Source of the DNA: an uncultured Bacteroidota bacterium
Lineage (GTDB): Bacteria > Bacteroidota > Bacteroidia > AKYH767-A > JABDAW01
DNA length: 42,821 nt
Assembly: GCA_903844645.1 (NCBI GenBank)
Contig: CAIMUP010000133.1
Span: forward strand, 1 to 42,821
Direction: 5' to 3'
Within the stretch, counting starts at the first letter, position 1. Each line of letters begins with the position of its first letter. Shown here in pieces: positions 22,177 through 28,835 of the stretch. The notes under the pieces are model-generated. The model was given only the letters and a program-made list of their open reading frames with translations. It was not told where the DNA came from and ran no database searches. The position numbers and the translations under genes were made by a program.

Positions 22177-23088
22177 TTATTCGACAATAAAAGTCTCGCC
22201 CTCCACTGCCAATCGGGTTGCAGGGAATTCTTCTTGCGCCTCCAATAACAACGGATTTAAGTCCTTATATCGCGCCGAAAAATGCCCGATAAGCAATGAT
22301 TTTGCAAGGGCTTTCTTCGCCATCATACCCGCTTGTTTGCTCGTTGTATGGAATGTTTCATTCGCCCTTTCCAACAGGTCATTCATAAAAGTAGATTCGT
22401 GGTACAACAGATTGACTCCGGTGATGGATTCCAGAATTCGTTCATCGTAAATAGTGTCCGAACAATAAGCGTAACTCCTTGCTGGCGGGGCAGCGATGGT
22501 CAGTTCTTCGTTTTTAATAATTCGCTTTCCATGCACAAAATCTTCCCCCGATTTGATTTTATAAAGCGACTCGATCGGGATAGAATACTTCTCCACCATC
22601 TCCTTAATCAGTTTGCGGGGCTTCCTCTTTTCTTTGAATAAAAACCCTGTGCATGGGATACGGTGATTCAGGATAATGGTCTCGATAGTCAGTTGTTCAT
22701 CGTCAAAAATAACCTCGCTTTGATCATCATTCAAATCGCGATAGGTAATAGGAAACCGAAGCGTGGTTTGAGAATATTTTAGCTGGATATTGATAATCTC
22801 TTTCAGTTCTTTTGGAGCATAAATAGTCATTTCTTTTGTTCGTCCCTGTAGGTGCATTGTGGATAAAAGCCCTATCAATCCCAAGTAATGATCACCGTGA
22901 AGATGCGTAATGAAAATACGATTGATACGGGCAGCTTTTATTTTATAGCGTTCCATCTGCATCTGTGTTCCTTCGCCACAATCAATCAAAAAAAACCGCT
23001 CAAATATGTTGAGTATTTGAGCGGAAGGATGCCTATGATAACTGGGTGAAGCAGAGCTGCAACCCAATATCGTTACTTCAAATGTCAT
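22177..23088 (-). CDS. rnz: ribonuclease Z (tRNase Z)
   Basis: 303 aa, the short (ELAC1-type) form. MBL-fold nuclease with FEVTILGCSSASPSYHRHPSAQIL (3-26), the LIDCGEGTQMQMERYKIKAARINRIFITHLHGD block, metal motif HLHGDH (62-67), YCSDTIYDERI and YHESTF (motifs IV and V), and GHFSARYKD near 267-275. It cuts the 3' trailer of tRNA precursors. The start codon abuts the stop of the T9SS-sorted gene at 23089, so both are co-transcribed. STAS gene plus RNase Z is a recurrent Bacteroidota neighbourhood. Confidence 0.95.
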   Translation of the reverse strand: MTFEVTILGCSSASPSYHRHPSAQILNIFERFFLIDCGEGTQMQMERYKIKAARINRIFITHLHGDHYLGLIGLLSTMHLQGRTKEMTIYAPKELKEIINIQLKYSQTTLRFPITYRDLNDDQSEVIFDDEQLTIETIILNHRIPCTGFLFKEKRKPRKLIKEMVEKYSIPIESLYKIKSGEDFVHGKRIIKNEELTIAAPPARSYAYCSDTIYDERILESITGVNLLYHESTFMNDLLERANETFHTTSKQAGMMAKKALAKSLLIGHFSARYKDLNPLLLEAQEEFPATRLAVEGETFIVE

Positions 23089-23853
23089 CTATCTGTTGCC
23101 GACAACCATTCGTTTGGTGATGGTTTGTGTTCCGTTAGAGATGCTGTACATATACACACCCGCAGCAATATCTCGTGAACTGATATAAATCGAATTCATT
23201 CCGGTCTTACCCTCAAAAGTTTTGTTCTGAATCATTGTCCCCAATACATTCACTACCTTGAAGGTAATTTTTGCATTAACAGGAGAAAAATACTGTATCT
23301 CCGAAACACCGTTTACAGGGTTTGGAGAGTTTTGATAGACTTCAAAATGAGTAGGCGTAGGAACACTTGCAATACCTGCCCAATTAGCACTATCAATAAC
23401 TATTTTATAATATTTAATAGTATCAGGCACATCGGTAGCACCCACGATAGGCAGCGTTACATTGCCTGTAATAAATACATTCAAGTTATACGTCCCGATC
23501 ATCGTGTTCGTAGGGGCTGTTCCGGATACATGAATACATCCTGCCGCATCATGCGGAAACTGGCAAGTGGAAGGATTGCACACATACGTAAACCCTGCTG
23601 GCAAGCCAGTAACATTCGTTATCTTATAATAATTAATCGGAACCACGCCCACGATAGGAGCTGTGGTATCATGCGGAACCCAAAGCTGAATATCCGTAGA
23701 GTAAGGATAAGTTGCAAAAGCATGGGGTAGGTTCGTCGCGGAATCAGGGATAATATGCCCTACCGGACCGGTTAACGTGGGGGTGCATTGCGCATGGCTG
23801 TTATTGCAGGCAACGGCGAGGAGAATAAATAAACTTAGTACTATTTTCTTCAT
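23089..23853 (-). CDS. small T9SS-sorted protein
   Basis: 254 aa with a signal peptide (1-21, ending SHAQ). The middle (about 25-150) reads as one or two Ig-like domains: LPHAFATYPYSTDIQLWVPHD, VPINYYKITNVTGLPAGFTYVCNP, CIHVSGTAPTNTMIGTYNLNVFITG. This is the kind of putative-Ig segment seen in surface proteins. The type A sorting domain (about 170-254) has VYQNSPNPVNGVSEIQYF, VVNVLGTMIQNKTF, AAGVYMYSISNG and KRMVVGNR. Sits between the STAS gene and RNase Z with no gap to the latter. Own promoter at 23877-23905. Confidence 0.85.
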   Translation of the reverse strand: MKKIVLSLFILLAVACNNSHAQCTPTLTGPVGHIIPDSATNLPHAFATYPYSTDIQLWVPHDTTAPIVGVVPINYYKITNVTGLPAGFTYVCNPSTCQFPHDAAGCIHVSGTAPTNTMIGTYNLNVFITGNVTLPIVGATDVPDTIKYYKIVIDSANWAGIASVPTPTHFEVYQNSPNPVNGVSEIQYFSPVNAKITFKVVNVLGTMIQNKTFEGKTGMNSIYISSRDIAAGVYMYSISNGTQTITKRMVVGNR

Positions 23854-23876
23854 ATCTTTTTATTTTTATTGAGCGG

Positions 23877-23905
23877 CAAATCTACTTAAATTTTCATTAA
23901 TCAAA
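23877..23905 (-). promoter_or_regulatory. promoter of the T9SS gene / RNase Z unit
   Basis: On the reverse strand a -33 TTTG (23902-23905) and a -7 TAGATTTG (23877-23884) are 17 nt apart, with the ATG 24 nt downstream at 23853. Confidence 0.6.
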
Positions 23906-23911
23906 ACAATT

Positions 23912-24295
23912 TCATTCAGCGGAGTTCGCATCCAGCAGTTCGCGCTCCAATTCTTCCATGAATACGAGGTCTATCGCTTCCTCTAAAGTGGGGGTTATCA
24001 GCAGCACTTTGTCTAACTGGCTTATGGTGATTACCCGTTGCACATTGACCCTTAATCCGCAGATTACAAATGACCCTTTTGCCGCTTTGCAGAGTTTATT
24101 CCCTATCAATATAGAGCTTAAACCGGAGGAATCGCAATAGCTTACCAGGCTCAAATCGAGGATGATATTCCGCGCCTCTTCGTGGTTCAGTTCCATCAAA
24201 TGCGACTTTAATTTGCCAGAAATTAGGTCGTTTAATTTATCTTCCTTCAGCTTCAGGATGATGTACTTTTCGTGTTTTTCGGTGGTGTAGTTCAT
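23912..24295 (-). CDS. STAS-domain anti-sigma factor antagonist
   Basis: 127 aa, a single STAS domain (about 3-110). ARNIILDLSLVSYCDSSGLSSILIGNKLC (41-69) carries the D-S-S-G site (55-58) whose second Ser is phosphorylated in SpoIIAA/RsbV-type proteins. KGSFVICGLRVNVQRVITISQLDKVLLITPTLEEAI completes the fold. Acidic C-terminal tail. A partner-switch regulator in principle, but no kinase or phosphatase gene is in the window. It precedes the T9SS-sorted and RNase Z genes in the same direction. A weak -7 box (TAATATTG, 24318-24325) lies upstream. Confidence 0.88.
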   Translation of the reverse strand: MNYTTEKHEKYIILKLKEDKLNDLISGKLKSHLMELNHEEARNIILDLSLVSYCDSSGLSSILIGNKLCKAAKGSFVICGLRVNVQRVITISQLDKVLLITPTLEEAIDLVFMEELERELLDANSAE

Positions 24296-24502
24296 CGTGT
24301 TAAAATTATTGTGAGTGCAATATTACGGATAATTCTCTTATCTTCCAAAAAATCTTTCCCTTTTCCCTACATCTTCACCACCTTCCTCACCACTTTTCTC
24401 GCCATCCATAAGTTTCCATGCCTTTAATTCTTTTTATTAATGATTCATTAAATTATTAGAGCAGTAAAAATACCTATATTTTAGAGAATGACAACAAAGC
24501 TG

Positions 24503-24520
24503 TATATATAATAGGAGTGG
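24503..24520. other. CACTCCTATATATA-like motif near A7 (reverse orientation)
   Basis: Plus strand TATATATAATAGGAGTGG; on the minus strand CCACTCCTATTATATATA. About 137 nt left of array A7. The stretch 24326-24502 shows nothing recognisable. Confidence 0.5.
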
Positions 24521-24656
24521 TTTCTACTATTCTATCCCGTTTCTGTCGGTGGTTTTTATTCGGAATTGGAGCTTCCACTTTCTCTTTTTACCTTGTAAAA
24601 CCTGAAAATACCCTCATATCCCCCAAAAACCATAAAATAAACCTGAAAACAGGTGT

Positions 24657-25001
24657 AAAAGCCATCCTTTTCCGTTTGGTGGCCATCCTTTGCCATTTGG
24701 TCGCCATCCTTTTCTGTTTGGTCGCCATCCTTTGCCTTATGGTCGCCATCCTTTTGGGTTTGGTGGCCATCCTTTGCCATTTGGTCGCCATCCTTTCCTA
24801 TTTGGTGGCCATCCTTTGCCATTGGTGGTCATCCTTTGCCATTTGGTCGCCATCCTTTGCCATTTGGTCGCCATCCTTTTGGGTTTGGTGGCCATCCTTT
24901 GCCATTTGGTCGCCATCCTTTTGGGTTTGGTGGCCATCCTTTGCCATTTGGTCGCCATCCTTTCCTGTTTGGTGGTCATCATTTGGCAAAGGATGGCTTT
25001 T
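24657..25001. repeat. 21-bp tandem array A7 with 42-bp alternation and inverted end
   Basis: Fifteen units beginning GCCATCCTTT, plus an end piece. Two types alternate (TTGCCATTTGGTC and TTTGGGTTTGGTG classes), giving a 42-bp higher-order period. Unit 8 is 20 bp, which breaks any reading frame. The left end AAAAGCCATCCTTT (24657-24670) is matched by its exact reverse complement AAAGGATGGCTTTT at the right end (24988-25001). It lies in a 1036-nt divergent gap between the STAS and GH3 genes. Confidence 0.95.
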
Positions 25002-25023
25002 GAAGGTTTTGGCTATAATTAAA

Positions 25024-25071
25024 AAGTCCATGAAGCTTCAAGGGTTTTATTTCTTTTGCAATCATGGACTT
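25024..25071. other. inverted repeat right of array A7
   Basis: Perfect 10-bp arms AAGTCCATGA (25024-25033) and TCATGGACTT (25062-25071), 28-nt loop. First of four consecutive hairpins up to 25306. Confidence 0.6.
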
Positions 25072-25127
25072 GCTGCAAAGCCTCTGAAATTTAACTTTTA
25101 GCTTATTTTGTTTGAGGAAACAACCGG

Positions 25128-25198
25128 ACAGCTGCGTTTCACCTGCTGTATGGTTGCACAAATAATTATTTTAAATTAAACCATGCATCAGCAGCTGT
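25128..25198. other. nested inverted repeat
   Basis: ACAGCTGC (25128-25135) pairs with GCAGCTGT (25191-25198). Inside, ATGGTT (25150-25155) pairs with AACCAT (25179-25184) around an A/T-rich loop. Could be a structured RNA or a cruciform. Confidence 0.45.
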
Positions 25199-25209
25199 TT
25201 GGTTTTATA

Positions 25210-25263
25210 TCATCATCGTTTTATGATACCGACCCCTTGGGAGGTACCATAAAACGATGATGA
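25210..25263. repeat. dispersed palindrome, copy 4 (type II)
   Basis: 54 nt; perfect 16-bp outer arms TCATCATCGTTTTATG / CATAAAACGATGATGA, inner arms ATACC/GGTAC, core GACCCCTTGGGAGG shared with copy 3 at 4840-4890. The outer arms (TCATCGTTTT) are also shared with the type I copies at 901 and 4291. Confidence 0.88.
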
Positions 25264-25274
25264 AGATTATTATT

Positions 25275-25306
25275 AAGGCTCGAAATGAAACATTCGAGGG
25301 CTTTTT
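25275..25306 (+). terminator. terminator-like hairpin before the GH3 gene
   Basis: CTCGAA pairs with TTCGAG around a short loop, extended by GG/GCTTTTT, then a T-run. It lies 14 nt before the -7 box of the GH3 gene and so would shield it from upstream transcription. Confidence 0.5.
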
Positions 25307-25319
25307 ATTTTCTAATTCC

Positions 25320-25327
25320 TAATTTTG
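25320..25327 (+). promoter_or_regulatory. -7 box giving a leaderless transcript for the GH3 gene
   Basis: TAATTTTG ends 4 nt before the ATG at 25332, so transcription should begin at about the start codon. No clear -33 TTG. Confidence 0.5.
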
Positions 25328-25331
25328 CCCC

Positions 25332-26849
25332 ATGCCTCTAATAAATTCTTTCGTGTCCTGGATGATGAAAAAACGAATTCATCAAATGGAATTGTTCATG
25401 AAATATCCTCATGAAGTGCAAGATGAATTGCTCAAGAAGTTGGTCTCGTCGGCGCGGGATACGGAGTGGGGAAAGAAGCATCGCTACCATGCTATCAAGA
25501 ATGTGGATGACTTCAAGGCGCAAGTTTCGGTGAATAATTATGATAGCCTCAAGCCCTACATCGAGCGGGTTCGGAAGGGTGAGCAGAACATACTTTGGAA
25601 CTCGGATATTAAGTGGTTTGCCAAGTCTTCGGGCACTACGAATGAGAAGAGTAAATTCATTCCCGTCAGCGAGGAAGCCCTTGCCGAATGTCATTACAAA
25701 GGTGGCAAAGATTTGCTTTCTATTTACTGCAATAATCATCCTGACACATTGATTTTTGATGGCAAATCACTTGCTCTTGGTGGGAGTCATCAAATCAATT
25801 CTTTCAGCAGCGAATCTTACTATGGCGATCTCTCGGCAATACTCTTACAGAACCTTCCCTTCTGGGCTGAATTCATCCGTACGCCGGGACTTTCCATTGC
25901 TTTGATGGATAAGTGGGAAGAGAAGATAGATAAGCTCGTTCATGCTACTAAATTTGAAAATGTTACCAACATTTCCGGTGTTCCAACCTGGACAATTGTC
26001 CTCGCAAAACGCATCATGGAAGTTACCGGAAAGAAAGATCTTTTGGAAGTATGGCCCAACCTCGAATTGTTTGTGCATGGGGCAGTGAGTTTCGTTCCAT
26101 ATCGCGAACAGATGAAGCAATTGATGCCACCGCATAAGGTAAATTGTTTGGAAACTTATAACGCTTCCGAAGGTTTCTTTGGGATACAAGACAGATCGAA
26201 TTCCGATGAACTTTTGTTAATGTTGGATTATGGAATTTATTATGAATTTATGCCGATGGAAGAGTATGGCACAGAGCACCCAAAGACGCTTCAGCTAAGC
26301 GAAGTGCAGCGTAATGTGAATTATGTTTTAGTCATCACAACCAATGCCGGATTGTGGAGATATATCATTGGGGATACGATCGCGTTTACTTCTTTGAATC
26401 CTTATCGTATCAAAATTACCGGCAGAACAAAGCACTTCATCAATGCTTTTGGTGAGGAATTAATCATTGATAATGCAGAGAAATCGATTGCTTATGCATG
26501 TAGCAATACAGGGGCGGTTATTAAGGAATATACTGTTGCTCCAATCTATTTCAGTGATAAAAATAACGGCGGACATGAGTGGTTAATTGAATTTGAAAAG
26601 GATCCTGATGATATGCTTTATTTTACTGATATGCTGGATAAATCTTTGCAGAATCTAAACTCTGATTACGAAGCAAAACGCCAGGCAGATATAGCTCTCA
26701 AAAAGCCTACCATCAAATCACTTCCTGCAAATACATTTTACAATTGGCTGAAAGCAAAAGGTAAGCTGGGCGGGCAACACAAGGTGCCTCGTCTCTCCAA
26801 TGACAGAAGATATGTTGATGAAATATTGGAGTTCGCAAATGCAAATTAA
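25332..26849 (+). CDS. GH3 auxin-responsive promoter family protein
   Basis: 505 aa. Full-length bacterial member of the GH3 adenylating family: FAKSSGTTNEKSKFIPVSEEAL (about 94-115) is the ATP-phosphate loop. GVPTWTIVLAKRIMEVTG, VNCLETYNASEGFFGIQDR (about 273-291, A5-like region) and LWRYIIGDTIAFTSLNPYRIKITGRTKHFINAFGEELI (about 340-376, hinge and adenylate-binding region) complete the signature. Plant GH3 enzymes conjugate amino acids to acyl hormones by way of an acyl-adenylate. The bacterial substrate is unknown. The next gene overlaps its 3' end by 11 nt. Confidence 0.92.
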   Translation: MPLINSFVSWMMKKRIHQMELFMKYPHEVQDELLKKLVSSARDTEWGKKHRYHAIKNVDDFKAQVSVNNYDSLKPYIERVRKGEQNILWNSDIKWFAKSSGTTNEKSKFIPVSEEALAECHYKGGKDLLSIYCNNHPDTLIFDGKSLALGGSHQINSFSSESYYGDLSAILLQNLPFWAEFIRTPGLSIALMDKWEEKIDKLVHATKFENVTNISGVPTWTIVLAKRIMEVTGKKDLLEVWPNLELFVHGAVSFVPYREQMKQLMPPHKVNCLETYNASEGFFGIQDRSNSDELLLMLDYGIYYEFMPMEEYGTEHPKTLQLSEVQRNVNYVLVITTNAGLWRYIIGDTIAFTSLNPYRIKITGRTKHFINAFGEELIIDNAEKSIAYACSNTGAVIKEYTVAPIYFSDKNNGGHEWLIEFEKDPDDMLYFTDMLDKSLQNLNSDYEAKRQADIALKKPTIKSLPANTFYNWLKAKGKLGGQHKVPRLSNDRRYVDEILEFANAN

Positions 26850-27633
26850 GAAAATAGTATTAGTTGCGATTTCTATTCTGATTTTATCTTTCAGAATGGG
26901 AGATTATACTTTAATAAAATCTATCCCAATCAACGCTACTTTCCTTACTACAGACCACTTTTCTAACTGTTATATCATCACAGAAAACCAACTTAATATA
27001 TATGACAGTATGGGCAAGTACATTGCCAACTACAGCGACAAAACGCTTGGCGAATTAACCAGCATTGACGCAACAAACCCTATGAAACTCCAACTTTTCT
27101 ATCGTGATTTCAGAAAGATTATCACATTGGATAATAAACTTGCATACACCACTTCCATAAAACTCAATGACCTCGACATCCAGCAACCAATAGTCATCTG
27201 CAACTCCTACAACAACGCTCTTTGGATCTACGATCAGCAAGATTTCCAGTTAAAACGCATCGAATCATCGTTGCAAATCTCACAACAAAGCGGAAATATT
27301 TCCCAAACTCTTGGCTATAATATTAAACCAACTTCCATGCTTGAAGACAACAAGTGGCTCTACATGAATAACCCCGAAACCGGCATCCTCGTCTTCGATT
27401 ATTACGGATCTTATTACAAGACCATCCCGATAAAGAACATCGTTTCCTTCCAAATCATCGAAAACAAATTGGTTTATTACAAGGAAAACTCTTTCATGAG
27501 TTACGATATGCACTCCTTCCTCGAACAAGCGATTACAATGCCGAAAGCCGCCACCCCACTGTTGTATCCGCGCATCGAGAAACAGCGATATTATTCATTA
27601 GAGAAGTCGCAAGTCGAACTATTTTCTTTCTGA
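26839..27633 (+). CDS. exported protein of unknown function, propeller-like
   Basis: 264 aa from the ATG at 26839, inside the GH3 stop region (11-nt overlap); the upstream in-frame ATGs at 26800 and after lie within GH3 and precede the signal peptide. Signal sequence: about 1-20 (IKKIVLVAISILILSF). The body has repeating strand pairs with aromatic/Asp turns: FSNCYIITENQLNIYDSMGKYIANYSD, IVICNSYNNALWIYDQQDFQLKRIE, NKWLYMNNPETGILVFDYYGSYYKTIPIKNI, ENKLVYYKENSFMSYDM. This layout suggests a beta-propeller. Families of this type are common and uncharacterised in Bacteroidota. Translational coupling to GH3 is likely; the link in function is unknown. Confidence 0.72.
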   Translation: MQIKKIVLVAISILILSFRMGDYTLIKSIPINATFLTTDHFSNCYIITENQLNIYDSMGKYIANYSDKTLGELTSIDATNPMKLQLFYRDFRKIITLDNKLAYTTSIKLNDLDIQQPIVICNSYNNALWIYDQQDFQLKRIESSLQISQQSGNISQTLGYNIKPTSMLEDNKWLYMNNPETGILVFDYYGSYYKTIPIKNIVSFQIIENKLVYYKENSFMSYDMHSFLEQAITMPKAATPLLYPRIEKQRYYSLEKSQVELFSF

Positions 27634-27683
27634 TGAAAAAATTCTCATTAAAAATGTAGTTTAGCCGCCTTAATAAATCAAAC

Positions 27684-28301
27684 ATGATACACATTGCCAT
27701 AGCCGGTAACATAGGATCCGGAAAAACAACGCTCACGGGGCTGCTTGCCAAGAGTTTCAAGTGGGAACCGCATTACGAAGATGCTGATGACAACCCGTAC
27801 CTTGCCGATTTCTACGACGACATGCAACGATGGTCCTTCAATCTTCAAATCTACTTCCTCAACGGTCGCTTCCACGAGGTGATGACTATCCGCGAAGGCA
27901 AAAATTCCGTCGTGCAAGACCGAACAATTTACGAAGATGCCTACATTTTCGCACCCAACCTCCACGTAATGGGATTGATGACGACCCGCGATTACAATAA
28001 TTACCTCTCCCTTTTCGAGATGATGCGTACCTTCATCAAACCACCCGATTTACTGATCTATTTACGCGGCTCCGTCCCCGCTTTGGTTAATCAAATTCAA
28101 AAAAGAGGCAGAGAATACGAAAACGCCATCCGAATAGATTACCTAAGCCGCCTCAACGAACGATACGAAGCCTGGATAGAGGGCTACGATCTCGGAAAAT
28201 TGCTCATTATAGACATAGACGAAATCAACTTCGAGGAAAATCCCGAACACCTCGGCGAAATAATCACGAAAATCAACGGCGAACTGTACGGGTTGTTCTA
28301 A
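27684..28301 (+). CDS. deoxynucleoside kinase
   Basis: 205 aa of the dNK/dGK-dAK family. P-loop GNIGSGKT (8-15), the substrate-site region ADDNPYLADFYDDMQRWSFNLQIYFL (33-58), the DRTIYEDAYIF motif (about 79-89, with catalytic Asp/Arg), and an Arg-rich lid QIQKRGREYENAIRIDYLSRL (about 137-157). It phosphorylates deoxynucleosides for salvage; purine or pyrimidine preference is not decided. The gene follows the propeller-like gene by 50 nt, and array A8 lies 3' of it. Confidence 0.92.
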   Translation: MIHIAIAGNIGSGKTTLTGLLAKSFKWEPHYEDADDNPYLADFYDDMQRWSFNLQIYFLNGRFHEVMTIREGKNSVVQDRTIYEDAYIFAPNLHVMGLMTTRDYNNYLSLFEMMRTFIKPPDLLIYLRGSVPALVNQIQKRGREYENAIRIDYLSRLNERYEAWIEGYDLGKLLIIDIDEINFEENPEHLGEIITKINGELYGLF

Positions 28302-28364
28302 AATTATTAAATAGCCCTTAAAATATTCTCTTTATTTAAGGTCAGGCGGTTTCAAAAAGGGAGT

Positions 28365-28595
28365 AGAAGGAATTACATCATCCCCAAAAGGAATTACATC
28401 ATCCCCAAAAGGAATCACATTATCCCCAAAAGGAATTACATCATCCCCAAAAGGAATTACATCATCCCCAAAAGGAGATACATCATCCTCAAAAGGAAAA
28501 CTTTTTTCATCAAAAGGAAAACTTTTTTCATCAAAAGGAAAACTTTTTTCATCAAAAGGAAAACTTTTTTCATCAAAAGGAAAACTTTTTTCGTC
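28365..28595. repeat. 21-bp tandem array A8 with two unit subfamilies
   Basis: Eleven exact 21-bp units all starting (A)AAAGGA. Units 1-6 (28365-28490) continue with ATTACATCATCCCC. Units 7-11 (28491-28595) continue with AAACTTTTTTCATC and contain the dyad AAAAGGAAAACTTTT. Unit 6 is a hybrid. A partial unit follows to about 28610. It lies in the 534-nt gap before the GT117 gene; the remaining bases up to the promoter at 28782 show no feature. Confidence 0.96.
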
Positions 28596-28781
28596 AAAAG
28601 GAGATTTATAAATGCCTCTGTAAGTGTAATGATCAAATCATAACATTCTATAATTCAGCCATTTAAACACACCCTCTCTTTAAATTCAGAATGCACTGCC
28701 TTTTTTGAAGCAATCAACCCCCCAATCCTTAAACATTCCTTAAATTTTATGCCTATTTACACATCTGATACCTAAATCCGT

Positions 28782-28811
28782 TTTGCATACACCATTATTT
28801 TATTACTTTCG
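28782..28811 (+). promoter_or_regulatory. promoter of the GT117 gene
   Basis: A -33 TTTG (28782-28785) and a near-consensus -7 TACTTTCG (28804-28811) are 18 nt apart; the leader is about 20 nt to the ATG at 28836. Confidence 0.55.
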
Positions 28812-28835
28812 CCCCCTTAATAATAAACAATAATT

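Noticed and set aside
24517-25101. Protein-coding gene across array A7
   Set aside because: A 20-bp unit shifts the frame inside the array; translations on both strands are low-complexity repeats, and it starts with GTG next to a motif shared by non-coding arrays.
11345-28595. CRISPR arrays
   Set aside because: The repeats are contiguous 21-bp units without unique spacers, and no cas genes are present.
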